Source: an uncultured Lachnospiraceae bacterium
GTDB lineage: Bacteria; Bacillota; Clostridia; Lachnospirales; Lachnospiraceae
Length of the DNA: 64,000 bases
Direction of reading: 5' to 3'
NCBI GenBank assembly: GCA_902796595.1
Contig: CADBPM010000026.1
Location: forward strand, 29,821-93,820
The notes below the pieces were generated by a model. The model did not search any database. It was not told where the DNA came from and saw only the letters and a program-made list of their open reading frames with translations. Position numbers and translations under genes: made by a program. Positions within the stretch are counted from its first letter, which is position 1. Each line of letters opens with the position of its first letter. Below, piece by piece: positions 19,198 through 28,627 of the stretch.

Positions 19198-19224
19198 GTA
19201 GCACTCGTTAAGTGCGACTGCTAA
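19198..19224 (-). promoter_or_regulatory. CIRCE operator of lon
   Basis: Reading toward lon: TTAGCAGTC, 9 bases, GAGTGCTAC. The HrcA consensus is TTAGCACTC-N9-GAGTGCTAA, so 16 of 18 arm positions match and the spacer length is exact. It sits 5 bases or so after the -10 box and just before the ribosome binding site, the normal place for HrcA repression. Confidence 0.88.
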
Positions 19225-19228
19225 TAAC

Positions 19229-19256
19229 ATGATAACACCTTTTTCTTTATTGTCAA
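19229..19256 (-). promoter_or_regulatory. Sigma-A promoter of lon
   Basis: TTGACA and TATCAT separated by 16 bases, immediately upstream of the CIRCE element. Confidence 0.7.
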
Positions 19257-19381
19257 GGATATTGCGATAATATGCAACATACATCATCTTAAAAAAGCAT
19301 TAAAAAAAGACTATCCAGCCATGTTTTACCACTTTCACGATGGCAGGCTGTGTATTACCTGACTTTGTCCGATAATACAAC

Positions 19382-19411
19382 AAAAGAAGCAATCCTCAGA
19401 CTGCTTCTTTT
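19382..19411. terminator. Terminator after the YczE-like gene
   Basis: AAAAGAAGCA / TGCTTCTTTT, a 10-bp stem with a 10-base loop, shortly after the stop codon of the membrane-protein gene. Confidence 0.7.
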
Positions 19412-19425
19412 ATATTGTGTAACAA

Positions 19426-20076
19426 TCAATTTTCAGGTAATACAAATTTCTTCATTGCTCTTCCTACAATTGAAATTGCAGGTCCAAGAGCCAGCGCTAT
19501 GCAGATTGTGCCAATTGAAGGTCTGGTTCCTGCAAGAAACCCTATAAATATAGCCGAAAAATCACAGATCATACGCATCAGGAAAAATGGTACATTTTTT
19601 ACTGAATGTCCGACCTGAAAACAAAAAAGGTCATACGGAGACAGACCACAATCTGAATTCATATAGATAGCTGCTGCTATGGCAAATACAAAAAGTGCGA
19701 TTGCAAAAACAATTGCTCTTGATGGAAAATCTATAAACACTTCACGAGGGATGGTTTTGTCCCATATATAGCAGAAAAAATCTGATATATACCCTATACC
19801 GACCATATTATAGATAGTTCCCGGACCTATAAGCTTTTTATTCCAAAACCACCCTATCACAAGAATCAAAAGGTTTAAAAAAAGCTGCCATGTGCCAAAC
19901 AGAATTTTCATTCTGCCGCTGAGGGTAAGATTCATAAATGTGTATGGATCTGTTCCAAGATTTGCTTCACGCAGGAATGAAAGGCTGAAACCCATTATTG
20001 AAACGCCAATGAACATTAACAGCATCTTTCTGCCTAAAAGACGGTCATTCCTGTACTTATCGATCAATTCTCTCAT
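19426..20076 (-). CDS. YczE/YyaS/YitT-family membrane protein
   Basis: 216 aa with five to six membrane spans. The segment FSLSFLREANLGTDPYTFMN near residues 27-48 is typical of YczE-like proteins (DUF6198 group), some of which are needed for production of secreted peptides, although the molecular function is unknown. Single gene with its own terminator. Confidence 0.8.
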   Translation of the reverse strand: MRELIDKYRNDRLLGRKMLLMFIGVSIMGFSLSFLREANLGTDPYTFMNLTLSGRMKILFGTWQLFLNLLILVIGWFWNKKLIGPGTIYNMVGIGYISDFFCYIWDKTIPREVFIDFPSRAIVFAIALFVFAIAAAIYMNSDCGLSPYDLFCFQVGHSVKNVPFFLMRMICDFSAIFIGFLAGTRPSIGTICIALALGPAISIVGRAMKKFVLPEN

Positions 20077-20125
20077 GTTCTGTGTCTTCCTTCTAAGTTA
20101 TCGGATCACTTTATAAAAAGCAAAA

Positions 20126-20150
20126 GTGCCTCAGGCATAACCTGAGGCAC
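20126..20150 (-). terminator. Terminator of purC
   Basis: 10-bp stem GTGCCTCAGG / CCTGAGGCAC with a 5-base loop, followed on the minus strand by a T-rich run. Confidence 0.85.
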
Positions 20151-20188
20151 GCACCAATTTAGTATTATACAGTAAAACAGCTTATAAA

Positions 20189-21067
20189 TCAATCAAAATC
20201 TCTGCCTGTGAGAAGTTTAAAAGCTTCTTTATACTTCTTAATTGTTTTTTCGATAACATCATCCGGAAGAAGGTAATCACTGTCCGGATTTGCCTTAAGC
20301 CAGTCTCTTACAAACTGCTTATCATAGGATGGCTGACTCTTTCCAACTTCATATCCACTAAGAGGCCAGAATCTTGAACTGTCAGGAGTAAGCATCTCGT
20401 CGCCAAGAACGATCTCACCATTTTCATCAAGTCCAAACTCAAACTTGGTGTCGGCAATGATTATACCTCTTTCATAAGCATAATCAGCACACTTCTTATA
20501 AAGTGCAATGGTATATTCCTTAAGCTTTCTGCCATACTCCTCTCCCTTGCCAGGGAATTCCTTCTCAAGAACTTCAAGGCTCTTTTCATAAGAAATATTT
20601 TCATCATGAAGACCAAGCTCAGCCTTTGTACTCGGAGTGTAGATCGGTTCAGGAAGCTTTTCACATTCTGAAAGCCCCTCCGGAAGCTTAATACCACATA
20701 CAGTGCCGTTTTCCTTATAGTTCTCCCAGCCGCTGCCGGTTATATATCCACGAACGATGCATTCAAGCGGAAGCATCTTAAGTTTCTTAACCTTCATTGA
20801 ATTGCCTGTAAATTCAGGCTTTCTGAAGAACTCAGGCATATCTGCCGTATCACATGAAATCATGTGGTTCTTTAATATATCACCCGTAAATTCAAACCAG
20901 AATTTAGACATCTGAGTAAGAATAGCGCCCTTGTCAGTTACCTTATTTTTAAGGATGTGATCAAAAGCAGATATCCTGTCAGTTGCTACCATGATAAGGC
21001 TATCGCCTGCATCATAAACTTCACGTACCTTGCCTTCTTTGAATGGTGTGTAAACTTTTTCAGACAT
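20189..21067 (-). CDS. purC: Phosphoribosylaminoimidazole-succinocarboxamide synthase
   Basis: 292-aa SAICAR synthase, step in purine synthesis joining CAIR with aspartate. Signature segments seen: FKEGKVREVYD, the ATP/substrate motif PLECIVRGYITGSGW, and LADTK/FEFG-type IIADTKFEFGLDENGE. Length fits the long (about 290 aa) branch. It stands alone with a strong promoter at 21118-21146; no PurR-box or purine riboswitch was recognised in the short leader. Confidence 0.97.
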   Translation of the reverse strand: MSEKVYTPFKEGKVREVYDAGDSLIMVATDRISAFDHILKNKVTDKGAILTQMSKFWFEFTGDILKNHMISCDTADMPEFFRKPEFTGNSMKVKKLKMLPLECIVRGYITGSGWENYKENGTVCGIKLPEGLSECEKLPEPIYTPSTKAELGLHDENISYEKSLEVLEKEFPGKGEEYGRKLKEYTIALYKKCADYAYERGIIIADTKFEFGLDENGEIVLGDEMLTPDSSRFWPLSGYEVGKSQPSYDKQFVRDWLKANPDSDYLLPDDVIEKTIKKYKEAFKLLTGRDFD

Positions 21068-21117
21068 TGTTATGCTCCTTCTTGAAACAACTGCATATTA
21101 TCTTGTTTCCGCAATCA

Positions 21118-21146
21118 ATGATAGACCCAAAAATTCCTCCAGTCAA
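21118..21146 (-). promoter_or_regulatory. Sigma-A promoter of purC
   Basis: TTGACT and TATCAT separated by exactly 17 bases, with the purC start about 50 bases downstream. Confidence 0.75.
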
Positions 21147-21223
21147 TAAGTTCACAGCCTTTGCGGTATATCATACTTTCTAATATTATTTAAAAGCAGG
21201 ATGGGTTTTATTTACAGAATTCA

Positions 21224-21233
21224 GGTTGAAATG
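21224..21233 (+). repeat. GGTTGAAATG word, intergenic single copy
   Basis: One of 14 exact copies of this 10-mer in the window, here within CAGGTTGAAATG between the purC promoter and the terminator of the isomerase gene. It is not part of any stem, so neither coding pressure nor a terminator explains it. Confidence 0.8.
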
Positions 21234-21249
21234 CGCCTGCTCAAAAAAA

Positions 21250-21283
21250 GAGATATACAATCTCCTGAAAGACTGTATATCTC
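21250..21283 (-). terminator. Terminator of the sugar isomerase gene
   Basis: Stem GAGATATACA / TGTATATCTC, followed on the minus strand by TTTTTTT. It lies about 90 bases after the stop codon, beyond a family B repeat. Confidence 0.8.
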
Positions 21284-21324
21284 CTTTATGGCACTTTTGC
21301 TACGTAAAAGCAGATTATTCTTTG

Positions 21325-21371
21325 CTGTATCCACTTCGTGGATACTTAGTTCCTTCGCTATGCGAAAGTAC
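21325..21371 (-). repeat. Dispersed palindromic repeat, family B (inverted copy)
   Basis: On the minus strand it reads TAAGTATCCACGAAG then TGGATACAG, matching the TAAGTATC...GATACAG core of copies at 27195-27247 and 46963-47013, with different bases in the stem arms but pairing kept. It fills the space between the isomerase gene and its terminator. Confidence 0.6.
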
Positions 21372-21376
21372 AGTAA

Positions 21377-22855
21377 TTAGCAAAATGGATTTTCACTTGG
21401 GTAAAGCATTCCTGCAGGCTGATTGAAGCCTATATCCTCTACTCCAAGGAACTTGAAGAGGTCATACATCTTCTTGCCATAATGACCAAATGCTACTGCA
21501 CCGTGATGTGGGAAATTCTTCTCAATAAGTACATTGCGATAGAACCTGCCCATTTCAGGAATAGCAAATACACCAATGGAACCAAAGCTCTTTGTTGCAA
21601 CCGGAAGCACTTCACCCTCAGCAACATAAGCGCGAAGCTTATTGTCTGCTGTACTCTGAAGTCTGTAGAATGTGATATCTCCAGCCTTGATATCTCCCTC
21701 GATCGTTCCATCACACCAATCCTGTGGATGGGTTCTTGCCATGATTCTCTGATATGAAAGATGTGGATCATTTAAAAGGCTTGAGCAGGTATTTCCGCAA
21801 TGGAAGCCCATAAATGTATCTGTATGCTTATAATCAAATTTGCCCTTAATACTCTCTTCATACATATCTGCAGGAACAGAATTGTTGATATCAAGAAGAG
21901 TAACAGGGTTCTCTGAAAGGCAGGTTCCGATATATTCTGAAAGAGTTCCGTAAATATCAACTTCGCATGATACAGGAATTCCACGTCCTGTAAGACGGCT
22001 GTTTACATAGCAAGGAACAAAGTTAAACATATCCTGGAATGCAGGCCAGCACTTTGTTGTAAGTGTAACATACTTTCTGTATCCCTTATGCTCCTCTACC
22101 CAATCTGTAAGAGTAAGCTCATACTGGGCAAGCTTGTTGAGCATCTCAGGAATCTTATCAGGATGTCCGAGTTCCTTTGCCATATCAGCAGCAACTTCAG
22201 CGATTCTCTTATCGCCTTCATGCTTCTTATATGCTTCAAAAAGGTCAAGCTCTGACTCCTCTTCTATTTCAACTCCAAGATTGTAAAGCTGCTTTATAGG
22301 TGCATTACATGCAAGGAAGTTCTGTGGGCGAGGTCCAAAGCTTATTACCTTTAAGTTGTGAAGTCCGATATAGGTTCTTGCAACAGGTATAAACTCATGG
22401 ATCATATCTGCACATTCTTCAGCTGTGCCGACAGGATATGATGGGATATATGCATTAACATTGCGGAGCGCAAGGTTATAGCTTGCATTAAGCATACCGC
22501 AGTATGCATCTCCACGTCCATCCATAAGGTCCTTCTGGCTTTCCTCAGCAGCAGCGCAGAACATAACAGGCCCGTCAAAATGCTTTGCAAGAAGTGTCTC
22601 TGAAATTTCAGGACCAAAGTTTCCAAGATATACACAAAGAGCATTACACTCGTTTTTCTTAAGGTCCTCGAGAGCTTCTACCATCTGAGTTTCGCTCTCA
22701 ACTATGCATACAGGACATTCATGAATATCAGATGCAGCGTACTTTTTACCATAAGCTTCTACAAGAGCTTTTCTTCTGTTTGTTGCAAGATCTGCTGGAA
22801 AGCAGTCTCTTGAAACAGCAACGATTCCGAGTTTAACAACAGGAATATTAAACAT
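21377..22855 (-). CDS. L-fucose/L-arabinose isomerase family protein
   Basis: About 492 aa. The N-terminal IVAVSRDCFPADLATNRRKAL and the later CAAAEES..., together with the central GFHCGNTCSS segment, place it in the fucose/arabinose isomerase-like family that converts aldoses to ketoses with a divalent metal. The exact sugar is not clear and there are no sugar kinase or aldolase genes next to it. The ATG at 22855 is chosen because GGAG lies 7 nt before it, and because an upstream in-frame ATG at 22954 lies inside the -35 box. ATG 22906 remains possible. Confidence 0.8.
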   Translation of the reverse strand: MFNIPVVKLGIVAVSRDCFPADLATNRRKALVEAYGKKYAASDIHECPVCIVESETQMVEALEDLKKNECNALCVYLGNFGPEISETLLAKHFDGPVMFCAAAEESQKDLMDGRGDAYCGMLNASYNLALRNVNAYIPSYPVGTAEECADMIHEFIPVARTYIGLHNLKVISFGPRPQNFLACNAPIKQLYNLGVEIEEESELDLFEAYKKHEGDKRIAEVAADMAKELGHPDKIPEMLNKLAQYELTLTDWVEEHKGYRKYVTLTTKCWPAFQDMFNFVPCYVNSRLTGRGIPVSCEVDIYGTLSEYIGTCLSENPVTLLDINNSVPADMYEESIKGKFDYKHTDTFMGFHCGNTCSSLLNDPHLSYQRIMARTHPQDWCDGTIEGDIKAGDITFYRLQSTADNKLRAYVAEGEVLPVATKSFGSIGVFAIPEMGRFYRNVLIEKNFPHHGAVAFGHYGKKMYDLFKFLGVEDIGFNQPAGMLYPSENPFC

Positions 22856-22925
22856 TACCTTTCTCCAATCCCCGACAAACGGTACAAATATATTTTCTAA
22901 AGTCATCTTTAGAATTCCTTTAGAT

Positions 22926-22954
22926 ATTATATCATCCCGTATACTAAAAGTCAT
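22926..22954 (-). promoter_or_regulatory. Promoter of the sugar isomerase gene
   Basis: ATGACT and a perfect TATAAT separated by 17 bases. Its position rules out the longest open frame and decides the start further down. Confidence 0.7.
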
Positions 22955-23003
22955 CCTTCATTTTTTGCTCTGTTTTCTGCATTTTTTGCACACGTATGTC
23001 GTA

Positions 23004-26000
23004 TCACTCTTCTTTACTCCCACCATGCCTTGCCGCCACAACCTCGGCAAATTCATCAAGTGTCATAAGGATCGTGCGTGGCTTTGTTCCGTCCTCCTCA
23101 GAGACAACTCCGGATTCAGCAAGCTGATCCATTATCCTTGCCGCTCTGTTAAAGCCGATGCGATATGCTCTCTGAAGCAATCCTATTGAAGCTTTTTTCT
23201 TTTCTATTATAAATTTACCTGCTTCATCAAAATATTCATCAAACCCATCATCCGGACCATTATTGGTTTCTTTGGCAGCCGTCTCTTTGTCCTCTGCGTC
23301 AGAGCTTTGTGCTGCAAGCTCAACTTCCGCCTCCACATTACCCTCTTCCGCAGGAGAATTGTGCTCTCTTATAAAATCTACCACTGCCCCGACTTCGCTG
23401 TCCGAAATAAAGGCACCCTGCACTCTGATAGGCTTAGGAAGACTCGCAGGGGCAAAAAGCATATCGCCCTTACCAAGAAGCTTTTCTGCACCTGCCCCAT
23501 CAAGGATAGTTCTCGAATCTACGTTACTTGAAACCTGAAATGCGATCCTTGATGGAACATTTGCCTTTATAAGACCGGTTATAACATTTACAGAAGGTCT
23601 CTGTGTAGCAATAACAAGGTGTATTCCCGCTGCTCTGGCAAGCTGTGCAAGCCGGCAGATAGATTCCTCCACTTCCTTGCCCGAAACCATCATAAGGTCT
23701 GCAAGCTCGTCAACGATTATAACTATCTGAGGCATCCAGTTTACTGAATCCTCGCCAACCCTCTTATTATAACTCTTTATATCTCTTACATGCTGGTCCG
23801 CAAATTCCTTGTATCTCCTGTTCATTTCTGATACAGCCCATGCAAGAGCTCCCGAAGCCTTTTTAGGGTCTGTGACAACAGGCAAGAGCAGGTGTGGGAT
23901 TCCATTGTAAACAGAAAGTTCAACAACCTTCGGATCGATCATTATAAATCTGACCTCATCCGGCCTTGCCTTATACAAAATACTCATGATAAGCGTATTT
24001 ATACATACAGATTTACCCGAACCTGTAGCACCCGCAATAAGAAGGTGCGGCATCTTTGCAATATCCGTTATAGTAACCTGTCCCGCTATATCCTTCCCGA
24101 CGCCAAAGGCAACCTTGGACTTGCTTTCTTTAAACTTGCGGTCTTCAATAAGCTCTCTGAAATACACTATGGAGTTTTCCTTGTTCGGAACCTCTATACC
24201 AACTGCTGCCTTGCCGGGGATCGGAGCCTCTATACGAATATCAGCAGCGGCAAGATTAAGCTTTATATCATCTGCAAGTGCTGTTATCTTGCTTACCTTT
24301 ACTCCCTGTTCTGGGTGAAGTTCGTATCTTGTAACAGCAGGACCGCAGGACGCATCCGTAACCTTAACACTGACACCAAATGACTTAAGTGTCTCTTCAA
24401 GTTTTCTTGCTGTTGCAGCAAGCTCGTTAATATCAGCTTCTCTGCTTGCCTCCGGTTTTTTAAGAAGGTCATAGGTTGGAAATGTATACGGCAGTATCTT
24501 TCTTTTTTCTTCCTGCTTCTCTTCGTCCTTCTTATCCGCAGGAGCTACCTGTTTTGCCTGACTCTGTGAGACGCTCTTATTTCCGGCAGTTTCAGCACTC
24601 TCCTCCTTCTTTGCTGCATTTTCGATCCTTCTGTCACTAAGTTCTCCATGCGTCATTCCTTCTCTTGTAAATGAGTGCGGTACAGTATGACCTTCTATCG
24701 TATTTGCTTCAAGAATAGCAAGCTTACGTCTTTCCTCGTCTGTAAGCTCCTCTTCTTCCTCTTCTTCCTCATTTTCAAAAGAACCTTCAGTAGCCTCTTC
24801 AAAAGGACCTTCAAAAGAATCTTCTTCTCTTAATTCTTCGCCGTCTTCATCTTCTCCCTCTTCTTCTTTAATGAAGACCTCTTCTTTCTCCTCGCTGCTA
24901 TCCTCTTCACTATGAGTATCTTCATCAGAGACTTCATGCAGAGTAAAAGTGCGAGAAGGCAAAGTATCATCCTCAATATAAGTGGAAGATTTTTCAGGAG
25001 CGATCTCCTCTTCTCCCTGCGAAATCTCCTCTTCCTTGCCTTCTGTATCTTCTTTTCTTCCTTCGTAAACTTCATAAGAAGGTTCGCTAACATACTTAGT
25101 TCTTTCACCGAAAGCTGTGTTATCTTCCTCATTGAAGTTCTCCCTGCCTTCTTCATTTTTTTGCTGTATCTCTGCAACGGCTTTGCTCTCTTCGTACTGC
25201 TTTGAGCCAAACTTTTTGTCTAATGCCCTCTTTATAAAGTCAAAAGACTCACTGTCAATCTTTTCTGCCTCAGTCTCACACTTAGGAAAAACCGGTGGAA
25301 GAACTGCCTTTGTTCTGGCTTTCTGTATCTCAACCATATCTGGAGAAGAGCTGCCGACGGTCTGTACAAGCTTTATTTCCTGCAGACCTGCATTTTTATT
25401 TAGTAAAACCTGCTTTTCTTTTTCAAGCTCCAGTAATTCTTTTTTTCTTGCTTCCTCTACTTTCCTCACTTCTTCAACACGTCGCTGTTCTTCCCTTACG
25501 ATTCTCTGTTCTCTTTCAATCCTCCTTCTCTCAGCTTTTTCATCCGCCCTCTGGCGTGAAATCTCAATATGGCGTTCCGCTGATTGCCTGATAACAGACT
25601 CCGCTTCACTGGCTCTTCTTCTAAGAGCGTTTGTTATAAGCTTATTTGTTATCAATATCAAGAGGATCAAAAAAGTTGCAAGCAGGACCACCCATGCACC
25701 GGCAAGTGCCAAAGATGAAGCAAGTACCTTTGCGGCAGCACCTCCTAAAAGACCTCCTCCATTTTTTGCTTTGGCGCATACACCAAAAATATCGGCGTAT
25801 TCAATTTCTGCTGATTTTCCATAAGTTATCAACTGCAGGAATGCGTTGAAATTTATAAATAAGGCAAAACTTGCCCATATTTTTCTTACTACAGACGGAC
25901 TCTTTCTGTTTGCTATGTAAAATAAAGTTCCGAACTCCAAAAGAAGTGGAAACAGATACGCTCCACCTCCAAACATACCAAAGGAGACCTTGTTTAAGAG

Positions 26001-26219
26001 TTTCCCAACAGGTCCTGCCGCTCCAAAAAGTGAAAAAACAAGCAGGACTGAAAGAACCGTTACAAGTACAAACATAATCTCATAACGGTTCTCTCTTATA
26101 ACACTCTCCGGTATTCCGGTGCCGTTTGGCTTACCGGTTTTTCCTTTTGAAGAAATATTTTTCTTTCTTTTTTTTGTTTCTTTTTCGCTTTGTTTTGTTT
26201 TTTTAGCTGATGTGGCCAT
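23004..26219 (-). CDS. ftsK: FtsK/SpoIIIE-family DNA translocase
   Basis: 1071-aa hexameric DNA pump for clearing the chromosome from the division septum. The first 40 residues are Lys-rich, four membrane spans follow (about 45-200), then a long charged coil and linker (200-570), the RecA-like motor with Walker A GATGSGKS at 730-737 and Walker [12 protein letters not shown], and a C-terminal winged-helix gamma domain (about 1000-1071) that reads polar DNA motifs. The linker around 380-510 is extremely acidic, with runs of five to seven Glu. It is longer than the usual 750-800 aa because of this linker. Confidence 0.95.
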   Translation of the reverse strand: MATSAKKTKQSEKETKKRKKNISSKGKTGKPNGTGIPESVIRENRYEIMFVLVTVLSVLLVFSLFGAAGPVGKLLNKVSFGMFGGGAYLFPLLLEFGTLFYIANRKSPSVVRKIWASFALFINFNAFLQLITYGKSAEIEYADIFGVCAKAKNGGGLLGGAAAKVLASSLALAGAWVVLLATFLILLILITNKLITNALRRRASEAESVIRQSAERHIEISRQRADEKAERRRIEREQRIVREEQRRVEEVRKVEEARKKELLELEKEKQVLLNKNAGLQEIKLVQTVGSSSPDMVEIQKARTKAVLPPVFPKCETEAEKIDSESFDFIKRALDKKFGSKQYEESKAVAEIQQKNEEGRENFNEEDNTAFGERTKYVSEPSYEVYEGRKEDTEGKEEEISQGEEEIAPEKSSTYIEDDTLPSRTFTLHEVSDEDTHSEEDSSEEKEEVFIKEEEGEDEDGEELREEDSFEGPFEEATEGSFENEEEEEEEELTDEERRKLAILEANTIEGHTVPHSFTREGMTHGELSDRRIENAAKKEESAETAGNKSVSQSQAKQVAPADKKDEEKQEEKRKILPYTFPTYDLLKKPEASREADINELAATARKLEETLKSFGVSVKVTDASCGPAVTRYELHPEQGVKVSKITALADDIKLNLAAADIRIEAPIPGKAAVGIEVPNKENSIVYFRELIEDRKFKESKSKVAFGVGKDIAGQVTITDIAKMPHLLIAGATGSGKSVCINTLIMSILYKARPDEVRFIMIDPKVVELSVYNGIPHLLLPVVTDPKKASGALAWAVSEMNRRYKEFADQHVRDIKSYNKRVGEDSVNWMPQIVIIVDELADLMMVSGKEVEESICRLAQLARAAGIHLVIATQRPSVNVITGLIKANVPSRIAFQVSSNVDSRTILDGAGAEKLLGKGDMLFAPASLPKPIRVQGAFISDSEVGAVVDFIREHNSPAEEGNVEAEVELAAQSSDAEDKETAAKETNNGPDDGFDEYFDEAGKFIIEKKKASIGLLQRAYRIGFNRAARIMDQLAESGVVSEEDGTKPRTILMTLDEFAEVVAARHGGSKEE

Positions 26220-26235
26220 CTTAATTCCTTAATAT

Positions 26236-26670
26236 TCAGTCTTTCTTTATATCTGGTGTCTCTGTAAGCATACTGGTACAGTGAGGACATCTTGTAGCCT
26301 TGATAGATATCTCGCTCTGGCAATATGGGCACACCTTTGTTGTAGGTGCCTGCGGAGTATCATCCTTCTTAGTACCGATATCTTTCAATTTATTTATTGC
26401 CTTCAACATTACAAAAATGATCAGCGCCATTATGATAAAGTTGATAATGGCAGTTATAAATGCGCCGTATCTGATCTCTGATCCATTTATATTAAGTACA
26501 AATGTAGAAAAATCTGCCTGCCCGAATATACCAAGCAATGGTGAGATCACATCACCGGTAAGTGATGCGACAATAGCCTGAAAAGCGCCGCCGATTATAA
26601 CACCGACAGCCATGTCCATTACATTGCCTTTCAAGGCAAATTTACGAAATTCATCAAAAAATTTTTTCAT
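26236..26670 (-). CDS. mscL: Large-conductance mechanosensitive channel with zinc ribbon tail
   Basis: 144 aa. Residues 1-95 are Msc[27 protein letters not shown] start, TM1 pore helix with GVIIGGAF, and TM2 near 68-90. It opens under membrane tension on osmotic downshock. The last 30 residues carry two CPYC/CPHC-type pairs (CPYCQS and CPHCTS), a zinc-ribbon-like tail in place of the usual C-terminal helix bundle. It precedes ftsK by 16 nt and follows rlmH. Confidence 0.95.
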   Translation of the reverse strand: MKKFFDEFRKFALKGNVMDMAVGVIIGGAFQAIVASLTGDVISPLLGIFGQADFSTFVLNINGSEIRYGAFITAIINFIIMALIIFVMLKAINKLKDIGTKKDDTPQAPTTKVCPYCQSEISIKATRCPHCTSMLTETPDIKKD

Positions 26671-26697
26671 TTTCTCCTCCTTTTTGCTTCAATTTCG

Positions 26698-27189
26698 CTA
26701 CTTATGGTACGGCTCTCCCTGTCTTATCTTGAAAGCACGGTAGAGCTGTTCAAGAAAGATAAGTCGCATCAGCTGGTGAGGAAATGTGAATTTACTGAAT
26801 GAAAGCTTCATATCAGAAGCATTTAAAACTTCGTCGGAAATGCCAAGTGACCCTCCGATTATAAATATGATATGACTCTTTCCCTGAAGCATCAGTTCAG
26901 ACAAATGTTTGGAAAACCCCACACTATCGTACTCTTTCCCCTTTATCGCTAAAGAACAAACGTATGTGTCATTTCCCTTGTTTTTATTAAGGTATTCCAT
27001 CATACGTCTGCCCTCTGTGATCTTTATTTGTTCATTTTCTGCCTGTGAAGCGTTTTCAGGAGTTTTTTCATCCTGAACTGCTTCTATATCAAGAGTACAG
27101 TACCTTGAAAGTCTCTTGCTGTACTCTGCGATACCATCATTAAGGTATCTTTCTTTAATTTTTCCTGCGCATAAAATCGTTATCTTCAT
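26698..27189 (-). CDS. rlmH: 23S rRNA pseudouridine-1915 N3-methyltransferase
   Basis: 163-aa SPOUT methyltransferase acting on helix 69 of assembled 70S ribosomes. The knot core shows IIGGSLGISDEV (S-adenosylmethionine loop) and the C-terminal hallmark RAFKIRQGEPYHK. Standard length. It may be cotranscribed with mscL, which begins 28 nt after it. Confidence 0.97.
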   Translation of the reverse strand: MKITILCAGKIKERYLNDGIAEYSKRLSRYCTLDIEAVQDEKTPENASQAENEQIKITEGRRMMEYLNKNKGNDTYVCSLAIKGKEYDSVGFSKHLSELMLQGKSHIIFIIGGSLGISDEVLNASDMKLSFSKFTFPHQLMRLIFLEQLYRAFKIRQGEPYHK

Positions 27190-27194
27190 ATAAT

Positions 27195-27247
27195 GTGCTT
27201 TTGCGAAGCGAAAGTGCTAAGTATCAGCTTTACTGATACAGAATGTA
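27195..27247 (+). repeat. Dispersed palindromic repeat, family B
   Basis: Sequence of the form GTGCTTTTGCGAAGC, GAAAGTGCTAAGTATC, then CTGATACAGAATGTA. Related copies lie at 46963-47013, 39892-39918 (half) and 21325-21371 (inverted). Between alr and rlmH. Confidence 0.65.
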
Positions 27248-27267
27248 TTGCAGAGCAGTACGACATT

Positions 27268-28455
27268 TTACCAAAACTCCACTGCGTTTACTTCGTCTTT
27301 TGTGTAATCCATACTTCCGATAAGGTGTCCACCTTCAAAATAAGTTCTCGGAACTCTCTTTGACAGATTGCAGACAAATTCATAATTAAAACTTCCTGCA
27401 AGCCCCGCAAGTTCCTCTACACTTATCTTGTTTTCCCCGTCATTTCCAACAAGGATGACTTTATCACCTTCCTTTACATCCGGAATATCCGTTACATCTA
27501 CCATCGTCTGATCCATGCATACCCTTCCAAGTATCGGGGCAAAATGACCATGTATAAGGACTTTTCCTTTTCCCGAAAGTGCTCTTGGATATCCGTCCGC
27601 GTACCCAACAGGGATCGTGGCAACTCTTGTTTCCTTGTCTGTTACATAAGTTGAGCCGTAACTGATACCTGTTCCCGCAGGTACAGTCTTTACAAAAGTA
27701 ACATGGCTCTTTAAGCGAAGTGCCGGTGTAAGTCTGATCTTTTCCTTGTCGACCTCTTCACTTGGATACATACCATAAGTTGTGATTCCGGAGCGCACCA
27801 TATCAAAATTGGACTCCGGAAGATCTATGATTCCTGCCGAGTTGCTTGCATGATGAACAGGTATATGAACTCCCGCATTTTCAACCATATCAACAAAATC
27901 GTTGTATCTTCTTATCTGTCTCTTGACAGAAGCCTTGTCCGCTTCATCTGCACAGGCATAGTGAGTAAATATTCCTTCTATTTTAATATTAGGAAGAGCA
28001 TTGATCTTTTTGATCGTTTCAATGCTTTCAGGATCATCTCTAAAGCCGATGCGTCCCATACCTGTATCAACCGCAATATGGATCTTTGCCTTTTTATTCT
28101 GTCTGCCTGCCTCTTCCGACAGTGCCATTGCCGATTCAAGTGTAAATGTAGTCTGAGAGATATCATATTTTACTATCTCATCAAAATATTCAGGAAAAGT
28201 AGGTCCTAAAACGAGGATCATCTGCTTTATTCCCGAATTACGAAGGTTAACAGCCTCACTTACAGCTGCAACACCAAAACCATCCACCATGGAATCGAGT
28301 GCATGTGCGATTGGTATAGCCCCATGCCCGTATCCATCAGCCTTTATTATAGCCATAACCTTGGTACCCGGCTTTATAACTCTTTTAACCTCGCTTATAT
28401 TGCTTCTTATAGCATCAAGGTCAACTTCAGCCTGTACTCTTGTATATTTTTTCAT
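27268..28455 (-). CDS. alr: Alanine racemase
   Basis: 395-aa PLP enzyme making D-alanine for peptidoglycan. The PLP-binding Lys is in AIIKADGYGHG near residue 39, and the catalytic Tyr in GISYGSTY near 268. It is followed by a palindromic repeat and rlmH, and is preceded by its own promoter that overlaps the end of nnr. Confidence 0.97.
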   Translation of the reverse strand: MKKYTRVQAEVDLDAIRSNISEVKRVIKPGTKVMAIIKADGYGHGAIPIAHALDSMVDGFGVAAVSEAVNLRNSGIKQMILVLGPTFPEYFDEIVKYDISQTTFTLESAMALSEEAGRQNKKAKIHIAVDTGMGRIGFRDDPESIETIKKINALPNIKIEGIFTHYACADEADKASVKRQIRRYNDFVDMVENAGVHIPVHHASNSAGIIDLPESNFDMVRSGITTYGMYPSEEVDKEKIRLTPALRLKSHVTFVKTVPAGTGISYGSTYVTDKETRVATIPVGYADGYPRALSGKGKVLIHGHFAPILGRVCMDQTMVDVTDIPDVKEGDKVILVGNDGENKISVEELAGLAGSFNYEFVCNLSKRVPRTYFEGGHLIGSMDYTKDEVNAVEFW

Positions 28456-28598
28456 GATCTTATTACCTTCATAATTAAAAATCCTGTCTGACAGTGTCCA
28501 AGATCACCGCGCGATACATGCTGGCAAGGTCAACCATATTTACTCAGACTAATACCACGCACAACATACACACGATCCGAACTGTCGACACTTTTATC

Positions 28599-28627
28599 AT
28601 TATAAACATTTTTGTAGATTATTTCAA
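28599..28627 (-). promoter_or_regulatory. Promoter of alr, overlapping the end of nnr
   Basis: TTGAAA and TATAAT with a 17-base spacer. The -35 box lies within the last codons and stop of nnr, so alr can be transcribed apart from the rex operon. Confidence 0.65.
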
